DNA of 64,000 nt from Halomonas socia (lineage in GTDB: Bacteria; Pseudomonadota; Gammaproteobacteria; Pseudomonadales; Halomonadaceae), in NCBI RefSeq assembly GCF_010977575.1, contig NZ_CP048812.1:558001-622000 (forward strand), in the 5' to 3' direction. The first letter of the stretch is position 1. Every line of letters begins with the position of its first letter. This document shows, piece by piece, positions 27,189 to 35,317 of this stretch. The position numbers and the translations under genes were made by a program. Under the pieces are notes generated by a model. It worked only from the letters and a program-made list of their open reading frames with translations. It searched no databases and was not told the origin of the DNA.

Positions 27189-27862
27189 TTAGCGACCCGC
27201 AGCATCATCCCGGTCGTTTCTCTCGGATGCCGATGAGGCCGACGACGTGACATTGTTGATCAGCTGCGGCACGAAACGCTCCGAAAAGCCCGCCACGAAT
27301 GACCAGAACAGCAGCTTGGCCAGATCCGACCCGGAGCTGGGGTAGGTCTCCCGGAAGATGCTGAGCATGAAGTCGTCACCTGACTTCCTCGCGTCCTGTG
27401 CCGGGAAAGAGAACTGGGGGAAGAGATCACCGGAAACAATGCCAGACAGGAACACCAGGTAGAGCACCAGTGCGAAGACACCGCCGAAGATCGGCACCAG
27501 CAGGATCTGAAACAGTGAGGCATCCAGCAACGCGAGCTCTTCATCGGTAACAGTGTTCAAACGCTGCTGAATACTGACGAAACCGCCAATGATGCCGCAC
27601 AGGGGAACGGCCCAAGTCACCAAAAACGCTGGTTGAAGAAAAAGGTCAGCGCGAATATAGCGCCCAGCACGGCAACCGCTATGGTCGTCATGATGATCAG
27701 GCGCTTGGTGATGGAATGGATATGCCGGATGCGCTCCATGGTGTGGCCCTGCCCCGTGATCACCCGGCGGCTGCCTGCTTCCAAAGCAACCCCGCGAGCA
27801 TGATCCTCAACCTGAATGACGGCCTCCATTCCTCTATTCACGATAGTCGACCTCCCCGCCAC
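27189..27862 (-). pseudogene. membrane protein of unknown function, split by a frameshift in a T-run
   Basis: Two overlapping frames make one plausible protein. The first (27862-27617; a start at 27829, MEAVIQVEDHARG, is likely) has one helix ending FFFNQRFW. The second (27623-27189) begins VTWAVPLCGIIGGFVSIQQR, has further helices and ends with a FSERFVPQLI segment. They meet at CGTTTTTGG; one more T would fuse them as RFLVTWAV. A real mutation, a sequencing error, or translational coupling through overlapping TTG/GTG starts are all possible. It lies 13 bases upstream of the truncated HAD gene. Confidence 0.6.
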
Positions 27863-28177
27863 TCACCATCCAGGCGGCGTGCTGCCTTCCGGCGGCCGCC
27901 AGGTCCGGGTCTATAATGCGTTTTCTTTGCCGTCTTATAAGCCCTCAGAAATTTATCTCGTTCAACAGTGCAACCTTAATTACAGCCATCGTGGTGACCG
28001 CCTTGCTCTTGGAATAGCCTGTACAGCTCAGAAGGCACTTCACAAGGACCTTCAAGACACTCGATCAGCGCCCTCATGAATGAGGCAAGTTAGTGGCATT
28101 TCAATTACTGAGCGGCCAAATTTTGCAGAAGGAAGGCTGTGCTTGGTCATTGAGACCGACCACATTGAACGCCAAAA
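27863..28177. other. intergenic, no recognisable content
   Basis: About 315 bases in which base composition shifts from GC-rich to AT-rich. Frames on the plus strand here look random in composition and have no recognisable motif. I see no clear RNA gene or palindrome. Confidence 0.4.
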
Positions 28178-28615
28178 CTAAATCTTCTTTACCAAGATAG
28201 CGCGAAATATATTTACGCGATTCCAAAACATCCAGCTTCCAATCCCGCCAGTGAAATATGCAAGTACATCAATTATGTCAGCAGTGCCCCTGTCAAAATA
28301 GTAAGGCCCAACAAATTCGAATCCAATTGACCAAATAATTAGGGGAGGAATCATCTCCTTAAGCTGTGGAGGAACATCCACTTTTCTAGCGCCACAAATC
28401 TTTGTTATAAACAACATGATAGGAAATGCAACTGCAGGAAAAAGAATATCGTTTAAATAACTATCAAAGAACTCAATGCCTTTTTTTAAATGGTCTGGAA
28501 CCAGCCATTTATTTAAAATATAAATAGCCAGAGCAGACAAAAAAAGCCGATCAAGCATATACTTAAAGCGAATCTCAGTTCTATCTAGCATAACTAGACC
28601 CATCAGCGAGCACAA
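28178..28615 (-). CDS. small membrane protein, unknown function
   Basis: A 145-residue protein with about four hydrophobic segments and an EFFDSYLNDILFPAVAFPIM motif, followed by FEFVGPYYFDRGTADIIDVL. This pattern resembles small VanZ-like or magnesium-citrate-transporter-like integral membrane proteins. It is AT-rich, unlike the chromosome, and has AT-rich orphan neighbours on the same strand, so it was probably acquired with them. Starts at 28615 or at the ATG before LDRTEIRFKY are both possible. No function can be assigned. Confidence 0.6.
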   Translation of the reverse strand: MCSLMGLVMLDRTEIRFKYMLDRLFLSALAIYILNKWLVPDHLKKGIEFFDSYLNDILFPAVAFPIMLFITKICGARKVDVPPQLKEMIPPLIIWSIGFEFVGPYYFDRGTADIIDVLAYFTGGIGSWMFWNRVNIFRAILVKKI

Positions 28616-28676
28616 TTAAACCATCCTATATATACAGCCCATCTATTCGACTGATATAACATAGAGCTCTAGCGCA

Positions 28677-28847
28677 CTATAATAGCATTAAGAATACAAA
28701 GCCCATAATCACGAATGTTAGCACTGTTATTAAAATGATAGACCATGGGCTAGCGCTTGGGCTTGGGCTTGGACGTCCACAATGTGGACATTGCCGAGCA
28801 GTGTTAGAAACTTCTTTTTCACAGCTTCTGCATTTCACTAAACTCAT
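28677..28847 (-). CDS. zinc-ribbon plus single-helix mini-protein
   Basis: A 56-residue protein starting at ATG 28847 behind AAGGGGAA. The first 25 residues form a zinc ribbon (MSLVKCRSCEKEV, then TARQCPHCGRP; four Cys as two CxxC pairs). A PSPSPSAS linker follows, then one membrane helix (WSIILITVLTFVIMGFVFL) at the C-terminus. This zinc ribbon-TM layout is common in small bacterial membrane proteins of unknown role. It is AT-rich and lies between two orphan genes on the same strand. Confidence 0.7.
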   Translation of the reverse strand: MSLVKCRSCEKEVSNTARQCPHCGRPSPSPSASPWSIILITVLTFVIMGFVFLMLL

Positions 28848-28874
28848 ATTAATTCCCCTTGTTCGCTGAGTATG

Positions 28875-29312
28875 TTATATCTTTTCCATGATGAAATACC
28901 CACCATCCCAAATAGTATAGGCGGCATCTTCTTTTGCTTTTATAATTGTCAGGCCTGGTCCCATCCAAGCCGAATCGCAGTTTATTTCTCTTATCTCTAC
29001 TGAGGAGCTCTCGATTTCAAGACTTGCTAATGACACCCTATGTGTTGCCATGAAATCATTAGCTGATACTTCCTCGATTCCGTATATTGGGTTATTGCAA
29101 ATTTGATTAATCAGCTTTACTGAGGTTGTTTCATAGCTAATGGTTTGATTGATCCATTCCTCAGCCTCTTGTTCAGACATAGCCGACATCCCAGGAAATT
29201 TCACTCCTGTAATTCTCCACTCTCCTAGCAGCCATGGGTCTCCCTCAGCAAAAGCAGAAGCTGAGAACAAAGAAAGAAACAATGAAAATACAGTTATTAA
29301 ATGCATATTCAC
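28875..29312 (-). CDS. secreted or periplasmic protein of unknown function
   Basis: A 145-residue protein with a clear signal peptide (hydrophobic core, cleavage near SAFAEG at about residue 22), then a small mature domain beginning DPWLLGEWRITGVKFPG. A short LGEW segment near the start of the mature part is typical of lipocalin-like or META-like barrels, but I cannot assign a family. It is AT-rich and the first gene of the small orphan cluster on this strand. Confidence 0.6.
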   Translation of the reverse strand: MNMHLITVFSLFLSLFSASAFAEGDPWLLGEWRITGVKFPGMSAMSEQEAEEWINQTISYETTSVKLINQICNNPIYGIEEVSANDFMATHRVSLASLEIESSSVEIREINCDSAWMGPGLTIIKAKEDAAYTIWDGGYFIMEKI

Positions 29313-29935
29313 TCCGCTGTGATTGTGAACGATCTTCTGCCTAAAATATCAAATATTTTCCATCGATTATCGGTATTCAAAAGCTCGGCGGTATACTGTG
29401 CCCGAGGCCGGTCTCATATTCAGATTTTCAAACTTACCTTCAAAGTACCTATTCTCTACAGCCTAGTCAGATAATTGAGGACAATCTGTAAAGCCGCCGA
29501 GCACTTGTATGTCTGCTTTGTTCTTCTTTACTTTCGATTAAGCTCTGCGAGGCAGTTATTAGCACTGATTCACTAGGAGGGGAATCGCCACAATCAGAAA
29601 TAAAAAAGGTGGAAGCGAAAGGTGTTACCTGTTTTGCCAAGGCTTGCATGTCGCCCCCCAGAACAAATTGATTTGTTTTTATTTGAACCCCTACATTAAA
29701 CGCTAGCAGTTTTTTTAACGGCCAGGATAATTTTTTTACGGCCAAGAAGTGCAAAATCAGAGGCGACTGATATTTAGAGAATATTTTCCTTTGCTAAACA
29801 GGATATTACCATTGCCTCTCATCTCAAGGCATGAGAATTTTAATCATACAATGCTGATGAAATTGAGTTATTTGGCCTTATTAATAGAATCTCGCTTAAA
29901 TAAAAAAAGACTACATAAATCATGCGACACCTATC
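29313..29935. other. AT-rich stretch without a convincing gene
   Basis: About 620 AT-rich bases between the secreted orphan and a lipoprotein-gene fragment. One minus-strand frame (29467-29754, 95 codons) is open, but has no recognisable motif, no clear ribosome site and mixed composition, so I do not call it. The region probably holds the promoter of the orphan cluster on the left. Confidence 0.4.
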
Positions 29936-30066
29936 TTGCGGCTAGCGGAGGAATTTGTCCTTACCCCGGCTGCTTCCGAGGCCATCGACCTGCTAGAGGA
30001 GTGGCAGGCTAGCGACGACCCGATGAAGAACTCGATGGTGGAAGAGATGCTGGAGATGCAACGCCG
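29936..30066 (+). pseudogene. 3' fragment of a gene related to the TPR lipoprotein at 35.3 kb
   Basis: The frame reads EAIDLLEEWQASDDPMKNSM and then VEEMLEM, nearly the same as the C-terminus of the lipoprotein encoded at 35314-35880 (PLLEEWQASNDPMKNPM). The 5' part of the gene is missing. At about 30062 the sequence switches into the middle of an HD-domain gene. This is a leftover gene tail at a recombination joint. Confidence 0.75.
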
Positions 30067-30566
30067 CCCACCAAGCCGTGGGGCAGCGACGCAAATACAC
30101 CGGCGAGCCCTACTGGCACCACCCGGTAGCCGTCGCAGAAACCGTGTCAGCCGTGGAGACGGCGACAGCGGAGATGATTGCCGCTGCCCACCTGCACGAC
30201 GTGCTCGAAGATACCGCCGTGACGGCGCTGGACATCGAGGAGTGCTTCGGCCAGCGCGTCGCCGTCCTGGTCCAGGAACTGACGGATCAATTCATCGATC
30301 CGGAAATCGGCAACCGCGCTCACCGCAAGGCGCTGGAGCGCAACAGACTGGCACTGGTCTCCCCTGAAGCGCAGACTATCAAGTACGCCGACCTGATCGA
30401 CAACACCATCAGTATCGTCGCGCGGGACCGCGGCTTCGCCCGTGTCTACCTGGCCGAGAAGCGCCGGCTCCTCGAAGTGATGACAGCGGGTGACCAGGCG
30501 TTGAGACGCCAGGCATGGCGCGTGTTAGAGGAAGGCGAGGCAAGGATCCGCGGCGTAGCGCGATAA
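30062..30566 (+). pseudogene. HD-domain phosphohydrolase (RelA/SpoT-type HD), N-terminally truncated
   Basis: From about 30062 the frame encodes NAAHQAVGQRRKYTGEPYWH, then HPVAVAETV, AAAHLHDVLEDTAVT and KYADLIDNTISIVARDRGF. These are the His/HD metal motifs of (p)ppGpp-hydrolase-like HD proteins. The metal core is present, but the family's first helix starts at the joint with the lipoprotein fragment, with no native start. A GTG at 30078 could initiate a shortened 162-residue protein. Function is doubtful; it could be a functional HD protein if that start is used. Confidence 0.7.
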
Positions 30567-30795
30567 CCAGGGAAATACTGCACAAATGCCTGTGCGAGCG
30601 AATCGCTGCGTTGCGCGGTGCTGGTGCGCCAGCCCGGTCGGAATCCTCACATATACCCCATATGCTCCGGCTCCTGTGCTCCGTGCGCCTTGCGCTTCAT
30701 CTCGCTCGCCGATTTGTTCAGCACTTCCCCAACTGCAGCCAGACGAGCCCCTCGTGACCGTTCACGAAAGGCCGGCAAGAGCGACCACGCAAAAG
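30567..30795. other. gap before the hipB operators
   Basis: About 230 bases downstream of the HD gene. A short minus-strand frame (VGEVLNKSASEMKRKAHGAQ) ends here, but has no clear start or family. I call no gene. Confidence 0.4.
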
Positions 30796-30909
30796 TTACC
30801 GATCGGTAATCTTTTCTGCAAGTCGAACCTTGATCGCCTCGATAATTACCGATCGGTAATCTCTTCATTGCGAATCAGCAAATCCATACCTAGAATTACC
30901 GAACGGTAA
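30796..30909 (+). promoter_or_regulatory. three palindromic operators at exact 50-bp spacing upstream of hipB
   Basis: TTACCGATCGGTAA occurs at 30796-30809 and 30846-30859, and TTACCGAACGGTAA at 30896-30909. The first two are perfect palindromes; the third has a one-base change at the centre. Start-to-start distance is exactly 50 bases each time. The last site ends 17 bases before the hipB start. HipB-type antitoxins repress their own operon by binding several palindromes, so these are almost certainly its operators. Confidence 0.8.
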
Positions 30910-30926
30910 TTACACGCGGATTTGCT

Positions 30927-31196
30927 ATGCCGACTAACGAGTTCACTGCTTCGCCCTCCTTGACCGTTCCTATTCGCCACAGCGAAGACCTTGGCAAGCT
31001 GGTGCGCCAGCTGCGCGCCGAGCAGGGGCTGTTGCAGATCGACCTGGCCGGCCTCGCCGGCACCGGCAATCGCTTCATCGTCGACCTGGAGCGGGGCAAG
31101 CCGACACTGCAGTTGCAGAAGGTGCTGGATGTACTCGACCTGATGGGGCTCGAGGTGGTGGTACGGCGCAAGGGTGGCCACCGCCATGGCCAGTGA
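30927..31196 (+). CDS. hipB: HipB-like antitoxin (XRE helix-turn-helix)
   Basis: An 89-residue protein with an XRE helix-turn-helix (LGKLVRQLRAEQGLLQIDLA, GTGNRFIVDLERGKPTLQLQ, KVLDVLDLMGLEVVV), the size and layout of HipB. HipB binds DNA and neutralises HipA kinase. It overlaps the hipA remnant by 11 bases, as in normal hipBA operons, and is preceded by three operator palindromes. With hipA gutted (next entry) it would act only as a solo repressor. Confidence 0.85.
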   Translation: MPTNEFTASPSLTVPIRHSEDLGKLVRQLRAEQGLLQIDLAGLAGTGNRFIVDLERGKPTLQLQKVLDVLDLMGLEVVVRRKGGHRHGQ

Positions 31197-31661
31197 CGAT
31201 ACCCTGGCGCTTTACCACGGCGACAGGCATGTCGGCCAGCTGCATGACGCACAACCGCTGCGCTTCGAGTATGCCCCCGCTTGGCTGGAAAACCCTGAGG
31301 CGGTGAGTCCCTCACCCTCTATACCGACGAAGGCCCCCGGCTGGCACCGTTTTACGACCTGATGAGCACCACGCTCTACGAAGGCCTCGCACGCCGCTTT
31401 GCGTTGCGCATCAATGGTGAGGATCGACCCGGTAGCATCGAACGCTCACACCTCGAAGCGCTGGCACGCTCGATGCGATTCCAGCCTCGCTACGTCTTGC
31501 GCCAAGGCCTCGAACTCGCCGAACGCATGCCGGCGGCCATCGACGCCACCCTCGCCATCCTGAGCCCCGAGGCGCACCAAGGCAGCGAGCAAACGCTGCT
31601 GGAGAGGCTGCTAAGCAACTGCCGCAAGCTGCCGGAGCGGTGGACAGCCGGGGGCGGTTGA
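31186..31661 (+). pseudogene. hipA: hipA toxin gene with a large internal deletion
   Basis: From ATG 31186 the first 40 codons match the HipA N-terminus (LALYHGDRHVGQLHDAQPLR, then YAPAWLENPEA). The frame then shifts. From about 31310 the other frame gives ESLTLYTDEGPRLAPFYDLM, then LYEGLARRFALRINGEDRPG and the helical C-terminus, the last third of HipA. Roughly 250 residues in the middle, including the ATP-binding and catalytic part of the Ser/Thr kinase, are missing. The toxin cannot be active; the antitoxin and its operators remain. Confidence 0.8.
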
Positions 31662-31918
31662 GTAGGCCACGGTAGCCATCATGGCAGCACCTACACTGAA
31701 TGGAGCAAGGGCGCGAGCGGGTCCTAGAGCCGCCCACAACAACAAGCTCCATTTTTCGCCATCGCAGGGGGCGAATACTCTGCCTATATAGCCCAATATA
31801 GCCGCTTCATCTTAATTTTCGACACATCGCCGATTTTATGACAAGCACTGATAAACTCCGCCCGTAACAGGCTCTGCCCCGCGGCAGAGCTTCCATACTC
31901 ATCGGCAGGGAGACCTTC
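31662..31918 (+). other. leader of the dadA-like gene
   Basis: About 257 bases with no convincing gene. Near the 3' end, GGCTCTGCC-CCGC-GGCAGAGC (about 31870-31889) can form a stable hairpin some 30 bases before the ATG at 31919, followed by a GGGAG ribosome site. No T-run follows the hairpin, so it may influence translation or message stability rather than termination. Confidence 0.35.
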
Positions 31919-33160
31919 ATGGCCCGCAATATCATCGTTCTTGGTGCCGGCATGGTCGGCGTATCCGTGGCCTGGCATCTGGTGCGTCGCGGTCATGACG
32001 TCACCCTAGTGGACCGCCGCGAGCCGGGGCTCGAGACCTCCTTCGGCAATGCCGGCATCATCCAGCGCGAGGCGGTGCGCCCCTACGCCTTCCCCCGCGA
32101 TATCGGCACCCTGCTGCGAGTGGTGCCCAACCGCAAGGTGGATATCCGCTACCGCCCCACCGGCATGATGAACGCCGCGGGCCCGCTGCTGAACTACTGG
32201 CTGAACTCGAGCGGTAAGCGCTACGAGCGCATCGTTACCGAGTGGGCATCGCTGATCATGCGCTGCCAGGATGCCCACGCGCCGATGATCGAGGCCGCCG
32301 GCGCCGAGGCGCTGGTGCGCCAGGGCGGCTGGCTGGAACTTTACCGCACCCGCAAGGCGTTCGAGGCGTGCCAGGAAAAAGCCAGAGAAAACCACGAGCG
32401 CTTCGGGGTCGAGTATGAGGTGCTGGACGCCGAGGCGCTCCACGCCAAGGAGCCGCACCTGGACAAGGGGCTGATCGGCGCGATCCACTGGACGCAGCCG
32501 TGGATGGTCTCGGACCCGGGCGGCCTGGTGCAGGCCTACGCCCGCAGCTTTGCCGAACAGGGCGGCAAGGTGATGCAGGCCAGCGTCGAGGACGTACTCC
32601 AGGTCGAGGGCGGCTGGCAGGTCAAGACCAGCGAGGGGCCAATGGAGGCCGATGAGGTGGTGGTGGCCCTGGGGCCCTGGGCCGGCGATATGCTGGAACG
32701 GCTGGGCATGAAGGTGCCGCTGTTCGTCAAGCGCGGCTACCACATGCACTACTCCGCGGAAGAGGGCGCCAAGCTCAACCACTGGGTGATGGACGCCGAG
32801 AAGGGCTTCCTGCTCGAACCGATGCGCGCCGGGATTCGCCTGACCACCGGCGCCGAGCTTGCCGACCTGGACTCGCCGCCCCAGTACAAGCAGCTGGCGG
32901 CCGCCGAGAAGGTGGCACGCAAGCTGTTTCCGCTGGGCAAGCGCCGCGACGGCCAACCCTGGAAAGGCGCCCGCCCCTGCCTGCCCGACATGAAGCCGGT
33001 GATCGGCCCTGCTCCCGACAAGGCCGGACTATGGCTCGCCTTCGGCCACGGCCATCAGGGCTTTACCCTGGGCCCGGCCACCGGCGAACTGCTCGCCCAG
33101 ATGATGGATGGCGAAACGCCCGCGGTGGATATGGCACCGTTCCGAGTCGATCGCTTCTGA
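31919..33160 (+). CDS. FAD-dependent D-amino-acid dehydrogenase-like oxidoreductase
   Basis: A 413-residue DadA-like flavoprotein. The N-terminal dinucleotide-binding motif is IIVLGAGMVGVSVAWHLVRR, followed by the flavin region LETSFGNAGIIQRE, and near the C-terminus GLWLAFGHGHQGFTLGPATG. Enzymes of this family oxidise D-amino acids and pass electrons to the respiratory chain. It is the only complete copy; pieces of its 3' end recur at 34.7, 37.4 and 45.7 kb. It lacks the hairpin terminator that follows the 37.4-kb fragment, suggesting its native downstream flank was displaced by inserted DNA. Confidence 0.88.
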   Translation: MARNIIVLGAGMVGVSVAWHLVRRGHDVTLVDRREPGLETSFGNAGIIQREAVRPYAFPRDIGTLLRVVPNRKVDIRYRPTGMMNAAGPLLNYWLNSSGKRYERIVTEWASLIMRCQDAHAPMIEAAGAEALVRQGGWLELYRTRKAFEACQEKARENHERFGVEYEVLDAEALHAKEPHLDKGLIGAIHWTQPWMVSDPGGLVQAYARSFAEQGGKVMQASVEDVLQVEGGWQVKTSEGPMEADEVVVALGPWAGDMLERLGMKVPLFVKRGYHMHYSAEEGAKLNHWVMDAEKGFLLEPMRAGIRLTTGAELADLDSPPQYKQLAAAEKVARKLFPLGKRRDGQPWKGARPCLPDMKPVIGPAPDKAGLWLAFGHGHQGFTLGPATGELLAQMMDGETPAVDMAPFRVDRF

Positions 33161-33256
33161 TTGCAAGCCCACAAGGAACTAGATGCGGGATCCCCGATGA
33201 TCAGCGACCATGCCGGCACATCTGTGAAGCTGGTCATGGTCGCTTGGTAGGGGGCG

Positions 33257-34270
33257 TCAGGTATCGATCTGCGGTGAAGTGGCAGGTGCCTGCGCCGATG
33301 GTTCCGCCATTTCCGTCTCTGCGGATGAGGGCTGTTCCGCGGGATTGGTCAGCAAATAAATATGAGCGACAATGCTGATAGGCCACAGGCTGAGACCGAT
33401 GGTTTTGGCCAGTAGAAACAGCCACCCGTTATCATAAAACTCGTTTATTGCCAGCCAGACCGTACCGCCTCCGATGACGACTGTCAGGCCTATACCCCAG
33501 CATAAAATTGCCACCGTAGCATCGGTGAAACTGTTCAATCGCTTGGCGACTAGCTTGAGGATCCAGATGCATCCCACCACTGCCAGTAGCAGTATGAAAA
33601 AGCCACCGGTCTTTAACGTTGAATCGGCTGCCCCATAGTAACCCATCCCTGATTGGTTGTTGAGACGCCAAAACATGATGGTGCTAATTGCGACACCTAT
33701 TACGCTGATCACCAAGTGGGCTAACAGGTAGCGGCGCAAGAAAGCCAGGCAGTCCAGCTGCTTTTCCGCAGGCATGTCCGGCCGCTGTCGTAAGAGCGCA
33801 TGTGACGGCTCGACATCGCGAAGAGAGCGTAACGTGAAACCCATGAGTAGTGCCACGACACCTATTATTGCCAGCCCCCCTGTCAATAGTAGTGGATACC
33901 AAAGGTCCCCATCCATAGGATTCGATGTCGCCCAATTGAACACTGAGCCCAAAGCCCCTAATGAGTAAATTCCGACCCCGGCGAGGCTACCCCAAACCCG
34001 TCCGAAGGCGTTCATACCCACGATGATGCACAGAACGATCGATACGAGATCCATTGAGACATGCGGCGTGAAGAAATAACTACCCCAAAAGAAGGCTTCA
34101 GGATAGAAGCTTGGCGTCATGTCCCATAAGAAACGGCTTTGGCTCATAAGAAACGCAGCGCCCAGCTGTATGCTTATCAGCAAGTAGGCAGCCAGCCAGT
34201 AGCGGTGCCGATCCAGACGCGGCTCGCTCATCGAGCGGAGCCAGTAAAGTTCTTTCAAAATGTGAAACAT
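33257..34270 (-). CDS. multi-pass membrane protein of unknown function
   Basis: A 337-residue protein with about eight predicted membrane helices, a cytoplasmic-looking Ser/Ala/Pro-rich tail (PAEQPSSAETEMAEPSAQAP) and no motif I recognise. It is flanked on the left by the dadA-like gene and on the right by remnants of the guaA 3' end, so it is the cargo of the first inserted unit in this hotspot. An unrelated start at 34231 (MSEPRLDRHRYW) is also possible. Confidence 0.7.
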   Translation of the reverse strand: MFHILKELYWLRSMSEPRLDRHRYWLAAYLLISIQLGAAFLMSQSRFLWDMTPSFYPEAFFWGSYFFTPHVSMDLVSIVLCIIVGMNAFGRVWGSLAGVGIYSLGALGSVFNWATSNPMDGDLWYPLLLTGGLAIIGVVALLMGFTLRSLRDVEPSHALLRQRPDMPAEKQLDCLAFLRRYLLAHLVISVIGVAISTIMFWRLNNQSGMGYYGAADSTLKTGGFFILLLAVVGCIWILKLVAKRLNSFTDATVAILCWGIGLTVVIGGGTVWLAINEFYDNGWLFLLAKTIGLSLWPISIVAHIYLLTNPAEQPSSAETEMAEPSAQAPATSPQIDT

Positions 34271-34344
34271 ACCTTTCCTTAGGAATTACGTTAACGTTAG
34301 CGGGGTACTTACCTTGGGGATAAACCACTTCGCGAAGATCACTT

Positions 34345-34425
34345 CCCCTCGATCGTCGCGGGTGGCTTGCTGCTTACGTCGTACATGACGCGATAGGGAA
34401 CGGTTTCCAGCAGCTCTTGCCAAAC
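34345..34425 (-). repeat. degenerate fragment of the guaA 3' end (copy a)
   Basis: The plus strand reads CTCGATCGTCGCGGGTGGCT, then TGCTGCTTACGTCGTACATG and GGTTTCCAGCAGCTC. This aligns with the final codons of guaA at 49400-49495 (CTCGATCGTCGCGGGCGGCT), with an internal deletion and scattered changes. It does not code for anything now. It is one of three guaA-tail relics between the dadA-like gene and the true guaA. Confidence 0.6.
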
Positions 34426-34619
34426 TGCCCAGCCCCTCACCGTGGCTGATAGATCTATGGGACGCCGTTAGACCATTCCATAGCGGGTAACATCTATATA
34501 TTCTAATATTTAAAACCACCAAGACGCAACAACCGCATTTCCTCATTGTTCCGGCAGTCTGCTTGACCCACTTCATCCATCACATACAGGTCGACGCCAG
34601 CGAGTTATGATTGATTTAC

Positions 34620-34773
34620 TCCCTATCAATCGTCGCGGGGGCTTGCTGCTGACGATACGTTGCGAGAGAAACGTCGTAGGCCAGGCCAAGCTGCCGGGCA
34701 GTGGCTCGCCCAGATGATGGGTGGCGAAGAACCGGCGGTGGATATGGCGCCGTTCCGGGTTGATCGCTTCTGA
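34620..34773. repeat. guaA'-dadA' scar (copy b)
   Basis: The left part (about 34622-34675: ATCGTCGCGGGGGCTTGCTG and following) is a degenerate guaA tail. It is joined directly to the last 25 or so codons of the dadA-like gene on the plus strand (WLAQMMGGEEPAVDMAPFRV, then DRF and a stop at 34773). A guaA tail followed by a dadA tail is the reverse of the native gene order. It is what tandem insertion of units between the two genes would leave behind. Confidence 0.7.
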
Positions 34774-34915
34774 GTGTTAATCACCACAACAGCACTGTAA
34801 GATATTGCTTACATTGCTGTAAGAGATTGCTGAAATCCCCGTCCATCGGTAGCCAAGGCACCAACGATAGTGATAATCGATAAGTAGTCAGGTATGAGAT
34901 CGAAGGTGCCAATCA

Positions 34916-35317
34916 ATGGAGCTGGCAAAGCTTGGCGATAAGGTGGCCTGCTCATGCAAAGGTGGGCCGCACCACATCGTTTCCGGTGCCTCTACCCTCC
35001 CCCTCCAGTACAAGCGGCTATACATTACTCGGCGATTTTCTTACTACCCTGACGACCGATATTGAACCGAAAGACATCGAAGTGCCCGCACTGAAGTATC
35101 GCGAGTTCTCCGTCCCGTACCTCGAAGTCAAGCGGGCATTTCCACCTGGCCTGATGACAACGTCGACCCCATTGGCCATGCCGACTTCTCACTGCCTATG
35201 CCGCCCCGCCGCCTGACGTTTCAACTGAACGGCGGCTATTTCTATTCCAGCGGCTCAGGTAACTTGGCCTCCCGCACGACAAGCATCGCCTTTGAGATCG
35301 AGGTAGAACCATTGTGA
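34916..35317 (+). pseudogene. PAAR-domain gene remnant (type VI secretion tip protein)
   Basis: ATG 34916 opens MELAKLGDKVACSCKGGPHH, then IVSGAS, a PAAR domain start; this frame stops at 35065. A second frame continues LLGDFLTTLTTDIEPKDIEV, and from about 35155 the first frame resumes with WPDDNVDPIGHADFSLPMPP to a stop at 35317 (EIEVEPL). Two compensating frame changes and a lost second PAAR half indicate a decayed gene. PAAR proteins cap the VI-secretion spike and carry effectors. The stop overlaps the GTG of the next gene, so the two once formed a coupled pair. Confidence 0.6.

Noticed and set aside
29467-29754. 95-codon minus-strand ORF
   Set aside because: No recognisable domain, no clear ribosome site and no sensible neighbours; likely chance in AT-rich DNA.
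30796-30909. Regular repeats resembling a mini CRISPR array
   Set aside because: Only three 14-base palindromes, one of them diverged, no cas genes, and they sit at the expected operator position of hipB.
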